A DNA stretch of 64,000 nucleotides from Calycina herbarum (GCA_001414485.1 LLEY01000021.1:372001-436000), one strand, 5' to 3'; positions 1 to 11,396 are shown, counted from the stretch's first letter. The notes: a model not told the origin generated them from the sequence alone. Numbers and translations are program-made.

Positions 1-656
1 TCAGCAAAGAATTTAGGATAGCCAGTGATGAAAAGTTGTCCATCATCTTTGATAACGTTATGTTGGAGAAGCTCGACCTTCTCCCTGTATGAATCCCAGG
101 TTGCTTTTGTGTGTATCTTCTCGTTGGCAACTTTGATGCTATCGGTGCATGCCGCTTTGTAGTCCTTGAACCAGTTGAACAGACGAAAAGGGTATACACA
201 AGCTTTCTACGTGCGCCAGAAATTAGCATTTCTTTGAACAGAAAAGATGTTTGAACTTACCACAACATCACCAAATCCGAAGTCATTGCCACTGATTGAC
301 AATGTAGCAAAATCTACCCTCGAATATGGATTTTGCTTCTGATATCTCTCGACTTGACCATCGATATCGGACAAGATATCGCCACTGCAAGAGTAAAACT
401 CGGACATTTTACCCCATCCAAGAGTCTCTGCCAACTGGGTCGGATAAGAACCACCTGTTCGTGCGCAGTCAAAATCTCGCTGGTCTTTGGAATCCTTGAG
501 CAAGTTACCGGCGCCGATGCCAGCTGAAAAGCTGTCCCCGAAAGCTGCACCTGTCTCAGGCATCCCATCTTTATCTGCGCGAGATTGAATGACGACGGGG
601 TTGGCCGTGATTATTGTTGAGATTGCAAGGACTGAAGCGAATTTGAGGGCCACCAT
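1..656 (-). CDS. Secreted SGNH/GDSL-type hydrolase, 3' end outside window
   Basis: Probable extracellular esterase/lipase of the SGNH hydrolase superfamily. Exon 1 is 656-261 (132 codons), exon 2 is 206 down to the window edge. The 54-base intron (260-207) has donor GTAAGT, a GCTAATT branch-like site and acceptor GTAG, phase 0, and reading resumes in an open frame to base 1. I start at 656 because that Met opens a typical signal peptide (hydrophobic residues about 3-20); the in-frame Met at 761 adds an unlikely hydrophobic leader. Seen motifs: block I GDSFSAG with candidate nucleophile Ser42, a CSGD glycine block near residue 90, and block III GND (residues 123-125). The C-terminal Asp/His block lies beyond the window. 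Codon use and base composition are normal, unlike everything after 2.9 kb. Substrate cannot be told. It sits about 2.2 kb from the transposon block, a position often held by fast-evolving secreted proteins (inference). Confidence 0.88.
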
Positions 657-2130
657 TGTGAAGATATAAAGAAGGTTGTTGAAGTAGAAAATAGAAAATA
701 GACAGACCACAAAAGGAATGAATGAATGTACTAATGAAAAGAAGAACCCAAGGAAATACAAAGGGAAATAGACCGTTGTTGATGATGGATCTCTCCAGAA
801 AAACCAGCGGTTTTATAGATTTTGATCATAAATCCAAGTCCCATATTTAAATTCATTGATAGTTTGATTCTACCCAAAGTCATCTTTACGACAAACTAAT
901 GCCGAAGGAATCCTTCTTCTAGTTGGTTCTTGAGAGGCTGAAGACTGCGCCTGCGATATAAAAGCTTGGGAGCTCCATTTAAAACATTTTGAACCGAATA
1001 GAGGGAAAATAAAGCGCAGTTGTTCGCATGGAATTCGGAGTTCATAGTACAAAGGAACATCTGCTTTGTTTCAGGTCAGCAGAGACCAATCAAGTAGACA
1101 TATGGTAAGAATAAGTCAGCCTCGGGTATTTGAAATCCGTATATTTATTAGGGGATGGATGTGTAGGAGAATTGTGTTTGTATTTATGTTGCTGATTGCA
1201 GTCGGGCCCCGGTGTGTGTTGATTTATTGGTGGGGGGGGGGGAAACGCGGTCCATCTCTTGTCTGCAGAGGGCCAGGGTGGTTCCTTCCCCAAGTCAACT
1301 TCAACCCTCGACTCAACCCGGAGACGATAGCTCCTTCGGTCCTCCCTCTTACCTCAACCGCAATCGACCTCGATACTCAAGGTACCTTAGCTCCATCCCT
1401 CATACCTCGACTCCAAAGGTCTCGTCTCAACCACGCTAAGACTACAGAACACATAGAGGGAAGGCACGACCCCATTTCCCGCAGAGTATGGGCAGACCTT
1501 CCCCTCCCATATTACGATTTCTTGTTTCCGAAAATGAATTGCGGGGGAAGGAATAGCCAGAGGTATCGCAGGAAGGAGCGTTGACCCCTCTAGCACTGGA
1601 CCCCTCTGGATACCTAGTAGACCGACCTGAGGTTGCTACTTCGAGGACAATTGGATGCTGACCGTAGACGATACCTAGGTATTACAATGAAGTAGATATG
1701 TGAGGTTGCTACATCCGTAGGTAGACTGTCAACGAATCGTTCAAATTCGCACGTCGTCGATTCCCCGAAATCCAATTTCAAAAGGAAACTACTCCTTCTA
1801 ATTCCAAACAAAATGTGAAATTAGGAACTACTCGATAACTCCCTCGTAGCAGAGGCTAGGGAGGAGCGTCGCACATTGTATATCCAAGATGTTGAGTAGG
1901 AAGAGTTGTGAAGATGTGGGAGGGGAATTTCTGCCACGCAATATTCTGCTAGGCCCTGTCACGTGACATAAAAAAACACCAATATATTGCCGTACTCAGA
2001 AATGAAATCTATACGTCAACAAGATACTAACTGCCACATACGACCATAGGCTGAGGAGAATTGAGCTATCTCCTCTACCCACAGCTACCTCAGCCTCCTA
2101 GCAAGATTCAGGCAAAAAATACTGTTACCG
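657..2130. other. Intergenic region, normal composition, no convincing gene
   Basis: This 1.5 kb separates the hydrolase promoter from the repeat at 2135. It is not RIP-mutated (CA and TG are common). The first 100-200 bases upstream of 656 would be the hydrolase promoter and 5' UTR. Short open frames on both strands (for example around 1066-1584) overlap one another, have no recognisable domain and include a run of 11 G at 1232-1242, so I do not call genes. A 10-base palindrome GTCACGTGAC lies at 1958-1967. Confidence 0.6.
1958..1967. promoter_or_regulatory. CACGTG palindrome (possible bHLH site)
   Basis: GTCACGTGAC is a perfect 10-base palindrome with a CACGTG E-box core, the kind of site bound by Cbf1-like bHLH factors in fungi. 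Only one copy is seen here and no gene is clearly positioned downstream, so a regulatory role is a guess. Confidence 0.25.
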
Positions 2131-2134
2131 CCAA

Positions 2135-2290
2135 TGTAGGTTTTAGGGACGGTTTCTCAACCCGGGGCGGATTCCCAACCACGGCGAATTCTCGACCACG
2201 GGGCGGATTCTCAACCAAGGGCAGATTGTCACCAGGGCGTATTTCGACAATAGGGCGGATTACCGCCCTTAGGGAATTCCATTACGAAAC
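2135..2290. repeat. Degenerate GC-rich tandem repeat, about 17-20 base unit
   Basis: Seven or so imperfect units of the form TTCTCAACCACGGGGCGGA follow one another, for example at 2153, 2171, 2188 and 2207, then decay towards 2280. The block is much richer in G and C than the rest of the window and is open in one frame (RGGF/STKGR-like peptide), but the unit length varies and I see no gene around it. It may be a decayed minisatellite. Confidence 0.6.
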
Positions 2291-2734
2291 CCCATTTCTA
2301 CTCCTTATTGGTTTTGAGGCCATTTTGTGAGAAAGCGCACTAATGGTCACTGCCGTCGACCCAAGATGCAATAGGGTCTCCGTGCAAGATCCGCGGCCTG
2401 TGCTAAGGACTCTTGTTACCACCAACACTCATTTTATATACCTTACAGCAACTTTATTTCCTACCAACCATGCTACCACGAGGACTCGCTCGAAGGAATC
2501 TAACACCCACTAGACACACCTCTCCACTACTAATTCCACGACGAGATTCGGTAGTGTCTTCTTATACAGCAAAGAATGCTGTTCTTGTCTTTGAATTTGC
2601 TACATACCCCTCCCCTCATTCAACGGTGCACTCACTGCCCCACTCCTTATACCCCTTCTTATTTTTAACTATCATTGCTGTGAATCTTAATATATTACTC
2701 CGTGAATCCAGTTCAATCCCAAGAGAACAGGAAC

Positions 2735-2986
2735 ATGACCACCAGCAGAACTATACCCATAGAGGGGATCCGCGAAAGACATCTCTACAATTTGGATCAA
2801 CCCTATATACTAGAAGAAACAGATTCTTCGTCGCTAGACCTTACCGATCGAAATAGTCGACATATTAGAGGAAGAGTTGAAGCCCGACGAAGTTTATTTT
2901 TTATTAAAAGAAAAGTTTATTCGTTGCTACTAATCGCGGGTATATATAGCACTTGTTTAATAATAAGAGCAGTTGTTTCTTATTAG
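2735..2986 (+). CDS. Possible small membrane protein or truncated first exon
   Basis: From the Met at 2735 (an in-frame Met lies at 2702) an open frame runs to a stop at 2986. It encodes a polar, charged N-terminal half (segment LYNLDQPYILEETDSSS, then several Arg) followed by one hydrophobic stretch near the C-terminus (YSLLLIAGIYSTCLII). This layout, a charged head then a single membrane segment, is seen at the N-terminus of several fungal families, including UstYa-like (DUF3328) oxidases, but there is not enough sequence to assign one. Composition turns AT-rich at about 2885, inside the frame, so the end may be a product of the transposon block cutting a once longer gene. It could also be a chance ORF. 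Confidence 0.3.
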   Translation: MTTSRTIPIEGIRERHLYNLDQPYILEETDSSSLDLTDRNSRHIRGRVEARRSLFFIKRKVYSLLLIAGIYSTCLIIRAVVSY

Positions 2987-3307
2987 TTAAGTAATAGTAT
3001 TACTACTTCTTTCTTATTATATTAATTATCTACCGTAGTCTTTACTACTTCTTTATAATGAAACTTAAACTATCTAATAAAAGATAAGCGTTTTAAAAAG
3101 TTAGTATATAAGTAAGAGGTTTAGATAAACTAGGTTATTTACTTAGAAGTAAAAATATTACTTATATTATTAAAAACTTTTATATACTAGTAGAATAGTC
3201 TAGTACTAGGTATACTTAGTATACTATAATATTAGCTAAGTATAATAGCTATACTAAGTATACTAAGTATTATTTTAGGTAAATACTACTTTATAGCTAG
3301 TTTACGT
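2987..3307. other. AT-rich RIP-like edge with inverted repeat
   Basis: First fully RIP-like stretch. No protein could be read. At about 3210-3229 and 3251-3270 lie inverted copies of an ACTTAGTATA-type motif with a loop of about 20 bases, within a run of TACTAAGTA-like words. This may be foldback remnant or simply low complexity. Confidence 0.5.
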
Positions 3308-4004
3308 AATATTACAGCGCTGGTCCGTAACCTGGAATAATACACGTGACAAGCACGTGACCTTGGCAACTACCTGTCTATAACGACTTATCTCTTCGAA
3401 AGACACGTCTATAATAGCTTATATAACCTTTTTATAACCTTCTCTTTCTTTCTTCTTTTTCTACGAATATAATAGCTAAAGCTACTTATAGTAATAAGAG
3501 TAGAAAAGGAAAAGTATCTACTAATTTATTAAGAACTAAGCCTCTCTAGATAGATAGTACCCCGGTCTCTTCTACGATTAGCTCGGTTTCTCTAGTAATT
3601 AGCGAGCCTCTAATAGACGAAAACGCTTGTTTATAAGCTAAAATCTAGTTGTTAAAAGCACTTCTAAACTATAATAACTACTTAGATAACTCTCTCTCTA
3701 GCTAAGAGTTCTTATAATTACTTATTATAGTAGGAATTAAGAAATAGATTATTCGCGAAGAAGGAAGAAAGAGAGAAGCTCTTTATTAGCTATTTATATA
3801 TCTATAAAAGAATATATCCGCGATATTCGCAATCTCGCTTAGTAAGCCACTTAGAAGCGAGCTTAAAAGCAAGCTTATTTACTAAATTAAAAACTCTTAT
3901 ATAAGGTCTTCTTTTTCTACTTAATTTCCTCGTCTCTCTTTATCTTCTTCGTAGTCTTTCTAGGCTTATAGTCGTTCGTTTTTAGTAGGTTTTAACTTAT
4001 ATAT
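3308..4004 (+). pseudogene. Decayed retroelement remnant with gag-like ORF
   Basis: Begins with an LTR-end-like inverted motif (GCGCTGGTCCGTAAC, the reverse of the LTR-B terminus), then two CACGTGAC motifs and a TATATAA box near 3419. From about 3476 a frame opens with ATA (likely former ATG) followed by AKATYSNKSRKGK and runs to about 3960 interrupted only by TAA/TAG stops that RIP would make from CAA/CAG/TGG. The protein is basic at the N-terminus and has a Leu-rich middle, as retroelement Gag proteins do, but I do not recognise the family. It ends where an LTR-B fragment starts. Confidence 0.4.
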
Positions 4005-4045
4005 ATTATAAACTATAACTAAAGACAAAGGTATAAGAGTATATA
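4005..4045 (+). repeat. LTR-B fragment, interrupted by Fot1-1
   Basis: The words CTAAAGACAAAGGTATAAGAG match the start of the B1 LTR (about 50305-50335) apart from one C/T-type change. The LTR is cut at the TA target (4044-4045) where Fot1-1 begins. The rest of this LTR is not found in the window. Confidence 0.6.
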
Positions 4046-4995
4046 ACGTAGTTTATTACCGAGTCGGTAATTTTCCTCTATATTCTACTTTATTAAGTTT
4101 AATACACGTTTTCTTAACTATTATAAATAGAAGTTTATACTAAAGAAGCTCGAATAATCCTAGCTTTTAAAGCTATTCGTTTATCTAAGAAGATTAACTC
4201 TTTAGCTATAGTAAAGCTTTATAGAGTACCTAGATCTATACTCTTAGATAGAATAGCTAGCTAAACTTCTTAAAACGAAATCCGATCTAACTATATTAAG
4301 TTATCTAAGATAGAAAAGGAAGTAATTATTCGGAATATACTTAACCTAGATTCTAGAGAGTTTACACCCTAGCTAGCTAGTATAGAAGATATAGTAAATT
4401 TTATCCTAGAATTAAGAGAGAGAAAACGCGTTAGTAAGCTCTAGGTATATCGATTTATATAACGATAACTAGCTCTTAAGACGCGTTTTAATCGCGTCTA
4501 TGATTTCTAAAGAGTCTTATACGAAGATTCTAAGCTAATTAGCTTATAATTCCGACTAGTTGAAAATATAAGAGTAAAATATAGAGTATTAGACTACGAC
4601 TTCTATAACTTCGACGAAACCGGCTTTATAATAGATATAATTTACTCTATAATAGTTATTACTTATATAGATCGACGTAGTAGAAGTAAGACAGTTTAGC
4701 TAGGGAATTAGAAATAGACTATAGCGATTGCTTATATTAATAGTAAAAGTTAGAGTGTCTCTCTATTTCTAGTAGTTTAGAGTAAGAACTATCTCTTAAA
4801 TTAGTATATAGATAGCGGTCTTCTAACCGATTAGGTTATTAAACCGATAAGTAATAGATAGACAAATAATAAGACAGGTCTAGAATAGCTAAAACACTTT
4901 AATAAATATACTACTACTCGTATAAGATTCTATATCGAATACTCGTATTAGATAGATATAAGAGTTACGAATCAGCTAAGTTCTAAGAGTACTAT
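4046..4995 (+). pseudogene. Fot1/pogo transposase, 5' part (Fot1-1)
   Basis: Tc1/mariner-superfamily DNA transposon. The terminal inverted repeat starts ACGTAGTTTATTACCGAGTC after a TA target. Through RIP stops one reads an N-terminal helix-turn-helix/CENP-B-like region (about 4150-4480) then the DDE catalytic region, with the first catalytic motif NFDETGF at about 4606-4627 still intact, followed by the segment before the second Asp. The gene is split after base 4995 by retrotransposon A1, whose TSD is ACTAT (4991-4995 and 10517-10521), and resumes at 10522. Fot1-2 gives the uninterrupted sequence across this site. Not functional. Confidence 0.85.
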
Positions 4996-5237
4996 TATCA
5001 GAGCTTATAGCAAGTGCTAATGAATTGAACTATAGAGGCTGTCTATATATAAGAAGATTCGATTGTTCTTTCTAAACTAGAGTTCTTACTAACTTATATA
5101 CTTAGTTAACTTATTCTAGAGGGTTCTGCTAAGGGTACTCTCGAAGGTTCTATTACGTCTATACGTTGCTAAGTAAGGTTACGTGAATACGTCGCTAGAG
5201 TACTCTAAGACTTATTCTACGGGTATAACCCTTGATA
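4996..5237 (-). repeat. A1 3' LTR
   Basis: 242 bases, ends TATCAGAGC ... CTTGATA on the plus strand, that is TGTCAAG ... GCTCTGATA on the element strand (TG/CA ends with RIP changes). It pairs with 10275-10516 and with A2 and A3 LTRs. Confidence 0.92.
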
Positions 5238-5249
5238 TTACCTCTCTTC

Positions 5250-8200
5250 CTACTCTTAAAAGTAGGTGTCTAGGGCTACTGTGTCCTCTAACTTAGTAGT
5301 AGGTTCCTATGTTAGGTTTGCGTATCTTATCTATTTAATCTTATACTTAAGTCGAGTATAAGAGCCTTTTCTTAAGAGCTTCTTTTGCTATTAACCTAGT
5401 ATTCTTTTAACTTACTATTCTATAGTATCGTCTACTAATATTATAAGTAGTTAATCATCGTCTATAATTTAACTAGGCAGCGGGTCTATAGCTGCTGGCT
5501 TTAATAAGTCTATATTAAAGACATTGTAGATACTAGATAGAGTGTCTAGCCTATATATAGATAGGCTAATAACCTCGATAACTATGAACTTAGCAGATCG
5601 AGCGTCTAGTTTCTTACTAGCCTTATCTATCTATATATTCTATAAGCTTAAGTAAACCTTGTTTTTAACCTTATATATAGGAGCGGTATTCTATAAACAA
5701 TTTACTTAAGTCTCCTAGTCTTATTATACCCTTGCTATTAATAATTATACTTATTCTATAATAGCCTTAATCTTTACTACTATTACTTTACTCTTTTAAA
5801 TTAGTGTTTTTATATTTATAGGTACTACGACGTCTATTAAGAGGTCGATAGTCTATAACAGATAGCTGTAGCTAAGTTAGAAGAGGCTTATACTTGTTAA
5901 TATTAAATCCCGTCTATTAAAAGCTAGCTGTACTACTAGTAGCTAGTCGGCTTAGTTGTCCTAAGCTATATTAATCTACTACTATAGAAGCGTCTCGACT
6001 TTAGTATTTGCTCGTTCTATTAACTTATTAGTTTGTAGATAGAAGGCTGTAGAGATCCGTCGTTTAATTTATAAGAAGTTATAAAACGTCTTCTATGCTT
6101 ATCTAATGAATTATAGGCCTCTATTAGACACTATTACTCTTAGTAGTCTATATAAGCTATAGTATATAGTAATAAATAAGCGAGTAAATTCCTCTGATAA
6201 TATAGTCGAGTTATAGGCTATAAGAAGTACCTCTTTACTTAAACGGTCTATAAATACTACTATTATATTAGAGCCTTTACTTATAAGTAGTAGTCTAATA
6301 AAGTCGATAGAGATCTCCTGTTATTACTACTTAGGAATTGGTAATAGACGAAGTAAGCCTTGTTTACAATCTCTCTAGACCTTAGTATATCTGTAAACTC
6401 TATAGTTATAGATAAACTACTTAACTATAGTCTGTAGGTTTAGCTAGAAGAACTCTCTTAAGACTATTATAATTGTCCTATTCTTACTAGAATAGCTTAT
6501 AAGTGTAGAATCATAGAGTTCTTATATAATTACAGTCTATAGTAGCTTATAGTCGAGGACCTATAGTCTGCCTCTAAACTATAAATCACCGTTCTTATTA
6601 ACTAAGCAGTTAGAGATAGAGACTTTAACTAGAGAAGTAAGGTCTACTAGAAATACTCTATCTCCTTAGTAGATAGTATCTATAAGACGTCTAAAGTTCT
6701 TATCCTATACCTTTCTCTTTTCCTAGAGGTTCTATAGTTAGTCTATAAACGCTTACTATATTACTACGTCGCTTACTTAATTCCTCCTGTTTACTAATAC
6801 TAGTGTTAGCTATATAGTATTTCCTTGAATTATTTTGTCTAGAATTAATTATACTATCTTATAATTAAAGCGTTTATCTCTCTCCTCTAGGAGGTCCTAG
6901 TCTCTTCTTATTAGTATATCTAGTAGTTCTCTCTCTTTACTTAGGCGGTATTAGATAATTAGGTTAAACTTACTAAGTATTAACTACTACTGCATTTGTC
7001 TTTCGAATAGTTTATAGACTATTATAAAGTACTTAAGATTCTTATAATCTATAAGTACTATAAACTGTCTAATACTTTTTAACTCTGCTTTCTATTTCTT
7101 AAGATAACGAATAATAGCTAATAACTTCTTATTATATATTAGGTAATTGTATTTAGTAGGTGTGTATTTCTTTGAGAAGAAGGCTATAGGCTGTAAGACG
7201 CTATTCTTTACTTAAGAGAGCACGCCTTCTAAGTAATATCTAGAGGAGTCTGTCTCTAGGACTGTCTTATAATCTAGGTTAAACTGAGCTAGTACTAGGG
7301 CCTCTGTAAAGGCCTGCTTTAACTGTTCGAAGGCTTTATTCGCTTCGTCTATCTATTAGAAGGATATATCCTTTTTAATAAGTCTATAAAGAGGAGCTAT
7401 AATCTGTGAAAAGTTCTTAATAAACCGTTGATAGAAATTCGCAAATCCTAGGAAGCTAAGGACACCTTTTACTATTATTAGTGCTTTCTAATCTATAATA
7501 GCTTATATTTTAGCTAGGTCTATCTATAAACCTTTCCCTGCTTCTATAATAAACCTAAGGTACTTTGTAGACTATACTTTAAATTCGTACTTATTAATAT
7601 TAAGCTATAGCTTAGTATCTTAAAGCCTTTATATTACTTCATAGATATGCTCGCGATACTAGTTACAGGTACTGTCTATAAAGACTAAGATATCGTCGAT
7701 ATATACTAAGACAAAGTTGTCTAAGAACTCTTAAAGCGTATGATTAATATACTACTAGAAAGTGCTAAGAGTATTTATAAGCCTAAAAGAGGTAATAAGC
7801 TATTTAAAAAGCCTAAAGCGTGTCTAGAAAGCCGTTTTCTACTCGTCTCCCTTCTTAATCTATATCTTATAAAAGGTAGTAATAATATCTATTTTTATAA
7901 ACTACTTAGCTTTCCTAATCTAGTTAAGTGTCTCTTAGATTAAAGGTAAAGAGTAGCAGTTCTTATAGGTTAACTTATTTAGTACTCGGTAGTTATAATA
8001 GAACTGTAGACCCCCTCCTAGCTTTTGTATAAAGAGTACTAGCGTAGCTGCTAGAGAGTTACTTACTTAAATAAATTCCTTATCTAGTAACTCTGTTAGA
8101 GTTTTATAGAGTATTAACAGCTCGTCTTATAATATGTTATAGAGTAGCTCTTAGAGGACTGTTTCTTCTAATCCGTTTTCGGTTTATAAGAGCTTAATAC

Positions 8201-8900
8201 TATAATTAATTCCTTTATAATATACTAGTAACTTATTTGCTTCCTTCTTATCGAATACTAGATAGAATTCTAGGCTAATCTAGCTAGGTAGCTTCGTCTA
8301 TAGGTCTATATACTTCTTTTCCGCTAATGCTTTTATAATGTCTATAAGACTTACTATAAAGACTTATAGCTTCCGTTTTCGATTTATAAGAAAGTAGAAG
8401 ACAGCTGCGCTTACTTACTTATAAGAGTAAGACTTTTCTAGCTTACTATAAACTTTTAACCTAGAGTCTTAGAAGAGTAAGCATCTCTTAGTAGTATTAA
8501 GTAAAGCTTGCTCTCTTCTTAACTAAGATTTTCCTAGAATTATTTTATAGCCCTCGATCTTAGAGACTATATAAGTATAAACCTGTTTCTGCTAGTAGCT
8601 TCTAATATCTATACTAAAAGATACTACTTAGGATATAGTATCCTCTAATACTCCTTCTACTAACTATAAATGCCTTAGTATGATTTATATATAAGAGAGC
8701 TAATAATAATAGATAAAATAGTCTAAAATAATTCTATAGACTAAATACTCTAAATCTACTAAGGCTTATAAAGTAGCTACTCTATTTACTAAAGCTAATA
8801 TAAGAAGAGGTTTTTCGTTTATATATTTCTACTTAAAATATCTCTAAGTGTCTATTACTAACAACTCTCTTTATTACCTCTACCTACGCTTTCTAATAAG
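5250..8900 (-). pseudogene. A1 pol: RT, RNase H, integrase, chromodomain
   Basis: Reading the minus strand through stops gives a gypsy-order Pol. The reverse transcriptase active site YIDD is at 7703-7692 and is intact; the upstream and downstream RT blocks match A2 (32240-32700) closely. RNase H lies around 7300-6950 and integrase about 6600-5600. The last part (5430-5255) matches A2's chromodomain (KYKVK, GY, P, LEDIVALDTYL). The short plus-strand open frame at 7740-7943 is a shadow of the RT region, not a gene. Confidence 0.8.
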
Positions 8901-10020
8901 AGCTACTAATTTTCTAAATCTAAGAAGACTTTACTATCTTCTTTTTCTAATTCTAGTACTACTTCCTTAACCTCTGCCTTCTATTTATAGACCGAATCCA
9001 CTATTATAGGTCGCCTTAGTAGTCTATATAGACATTCTTAAACAAAATAACTAGTAGCTCTATAGCAAAGACAGCGACTAGTATAGGCACGGTTGCTTCG
9101 TTCTTTCTAGGACATCTATTTAGCATACTTAGTACTAGTTATTAAGACTTTAGCAGGTGCTAGTTCCTAATCTATGCTTTCTACAGATGCCTTACAGGTG
9201 ACTTTCGGTTCATTAGCGATATTACCACTTGTTACCTACTATATAGTGTCTGTTAAGCGTTTCTAAGAGGTCCGTAGTATTTCTAGGAGAGTCTAGCCCC
9301 TAGATCTTAATATTCGAGCTTTATAAGCTCTTAAGCAGTTGTTCGTTTCTTTAATAATAGAGTAGTAAGACTCGAAGTTAGATTAAGAAGGAACTATAAT
9401 TATTACCTTAACTAACTCGTTACTAAGGATTCGGTTAAGAGACACCTTCTTTATATTATCTAGCTAAGATCCTTCTCTAGACTCTATAAGTAGGGCTTAC
9501 TATTTCGTAAAAACCTCTAAGAATAGTCTTAAGCTCTAGTAGAAGGATTCTAGCTTTCGTTATACTCTTTTCTTAGCTTACAAGTCTCTAAATATAAACT
9601 CTACTTAATCTAAGAAATCACTACTATTAGCTAGCTCTAGCTTACTCTGTTCCTATACCTATACTTCTATTCTATAGAGCGTCTTACCTTATAAGAATCT
9701 ATTAAGTACCTAAAACTTAATATATTTAGTATATCTATAGTAGTCGACTTCGATTTTAGCTCGTGCTTATTATAACTAAGCTTCTAGCTTATCCGAGTCT
9801 CTATAGAATTCTAGTAGTAGAGGAAGAGATTTCCTAGGTTTATTATTATTATAGACTATCTATAAGTAAGCTTTCTTATCTTTCTTTTACTTGTTTATAA
9901 TCTATAGATAATCGTTCTCTTAAGTAGATATTAACTAATTCTACTACTCTTAAATATATTATAGGAACTAGGCAGGTAGCTAATTTAGTATACTGCCTTC
10001 TTATAGTTCTCCTATTATCT

Positions 10021-10258
10021 ATAAGTTCTATAAATGCCGTGAAATAGCCTATAAGTTCTAGTATTACTATAAAGGCCTGATGTATTCTAGTATTACTAAA
10101 ATAGCCTAATATGTTCTAGTATTACTATAAAGACTCGATATGTTCTAGTATTACTAAAATAGCTTAATATATTCTAGTATTACTATAAAGGCCTGTTATA
10201 TTCTAGTATTACTAAAATAGCCTAATATATTCTAGTGTTACTATAAAGGCCCGTTGTT
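10021..10258 (-). repeat. A1 leader tandem repeat, about 29-base units
   Basis: About eight units sharing TTCTAGTATTACTA. They alternate between a CTATAAAGGCC type and a CTAAAATAGCC type, giving a higher-order dimer of about 59 bases. The block lies directly downstream of the 5' LTR and primer site on the element strand, that is in the untranslated leader before gag. A2 has only about three units (30083-30170). Confidence 0.85.
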
Positions 10259-10274
10259 TTTAAATCGAATCTAA

Positions 10275-10516
10275 TATCAGGGCTTATAGTAAGTACTAAT
10301 AAATTAAACTATAGAGGCTGTTTATATATAAGAAGATTCGATTATCCTTTCTAAACTAGAGTCCTTACTAACTTATATACTTAGTTAACTTATTCTAGAG
10401 AGTTCTACCAAGGGTACTCTCGAAGGTTCTATTACGTCTATGCGTTGCTAAGCGAGGTTATATAAATACGTCGCTGGAGTACTCCGAGACTTATTCCACG
10501 GGTATAACTCTTAACA
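10275..10516 (-). repeat. A1 5' LTR
   Basis: 242 bases, partner of 4996-5237. On the element strand it contains a TATATAAG box and, about 35 bases on, AATCGAATCT (10343-10334), which is complementary to the site just inside the LTR at 10272-10263. Confidence 0.9.
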
Positions 10517-10521
10517 ACTAT

Positions 10522-10950
10522 AAAGTATATAATATTATTACTCTTAGATTACCTCTCTATTCGTTCTATCTTACCTAGCTACTTAATATTAAGTACTTTA
10601 GTATCTTAAAGCAGGTGTATAGTCGGCAGAGTAAGACGTTTATTAAAGCTTATATTAACTATATTATAAAGGTAGAGTTCTTTCTAGCCTTTATAGCAGT
10701 GTATAAGGAATATATAATAGCTTAAAACTGTTAGACTAGATTCCGTAGAGCTAGCTTAGTATCTTTTAACTTATAAGTAGTACTTTCAAAGCTTAATATA
10801 AAGTTATAGACTCTAACTCTCTCTAGACCCTCTATAGCTAACAGCTACTCTTAGGTCTCCTAGACTCCTTCTAACCTAACTAAAGCTCTCTTATAAATAA
10901 CTCTTGTTCGAAATCGGATTACCTATTACTAAGAGAGCTCGCTAACTCTA
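10522..10950 (+). pseudogene. Fot1-1 transposase, 3' part
   Basis: Continues Fot1-1 after A1: the frame reads IITL.LPSHSSHLTQPLDI-like sequence, the conserved stretch before the third acidic residue, then the C-terminal region up to the GSSL-like segment. It stops abruptly at 10950 where the C1 5' LTR begins. The remaining C-terminus and right inverted repeat, visible in Fot1-2, are missing from the window. Confidence 0.8.
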
Positions 10951-11396
10951 TATTACGAATCACGTTATACGTAGTAAGTAGTCTAGACAGCGCTCTAATA
11001 GAACAAGGTACGATATCTAGGAAATAGAAGGTAATATAGGAGAGAATCAGTAATATAAAGGTATTTAGGTATTCTAGAATCTCACTATTAGATAACCGTT
11101 AGTAGTTATATAATAGATCCTCTTAGATCTCTTAAGAGATCTAGAAGGATCTAGAGATCTAGGCTTATATAGAGATCTAGGTAGTATAAGAGGTTCTATA
11201 TATACTAGTACGTCTACTATTAGATAGAAGCTTCGTACTTAACTTTAGTTATTAATCTTATTATCTTATTTAATATCTTTAATATAAGTAATAAGTTCAC
11301 TTCTAAGTAAATAACCCGGTATATCTATACTTCTTACCTATATACTAACCTTCGAGACTTAGTTATCTTTGTTTAGTTCGTTTAAGTTTCGTTACA
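10951..11396 (+). repeat. C1 5' LTR
   Basis: 446 bases, TATTACGAATCACG ... TTTCGTTACA (TGTTACG ... TTACA before RIP). Contains a variable block (about 11100-11180) with many AGATCT words, absent from other C LTRs except the C1 3' LTR, and a TATATA box near 11200 followed by GTACTTAA, complementary to TTAAGTAC just inside the LTR. Confidence 0.9.

Larger units (their letters stand above)
4996..10516 (-). mobile_element. Gypsy chromovirus A1, full length, RIP-inactivated
   Basis: Complete Ty3/gypsy LTR retrotransposon, 5521 bases, read on the minus strand and inserted in Fot1-1 with TSD ACTAT. LTRs 4996-5237 and 10275-10516 are 242 bases each and differ mainly by transitions. In element order: 10263-10272 is the self-primer binding site, 10021-10258 is a leader tandem repeat, gag lies about 10000-8900, then protease, reverse transcriptase (YIDD at 7703-7692), RNase H, integrase and a C-terminal chromodomain (about 5430-5255). 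Every domain is full of stops. Copy A2 (29816-35186) is the same family in the opposite orientation. Confidence 0.92.

Noticed and set aside
314..568. Short frames on both strands
   Set aside because: Shadows of exon 1 of the SGNH hydrolase.
1066..1584. Plus-strand open frame of 172 codons and overlapping minus-strand frame
   Set aside because: No domain, contains an 11-base G run, Pro/Arg-biased without a gene-like start, and both strands are open at once, as happens by chance in stop-poor DNA.
2413..2856. Plus-strand open frame of 147 codons
   Set aside because: Overlaps the frame of 2735-2986 in another phase, composition Ser/Pro/Leu-rich without a domain; the other frame looks more protein-like.
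7740..7943. Open frame on the plus strand
   Set aside because: It is the reverse of the A1 reverse transcriptase region; the true coding sense there is minus and the frame is kept open only because RIP made few stops on this side.
10021..10258. CRISPR-like array
   Set aside because: Units are contiguous without unique spacers, alternate in two types, and lie in a eukaryotic retrotransposon leader.
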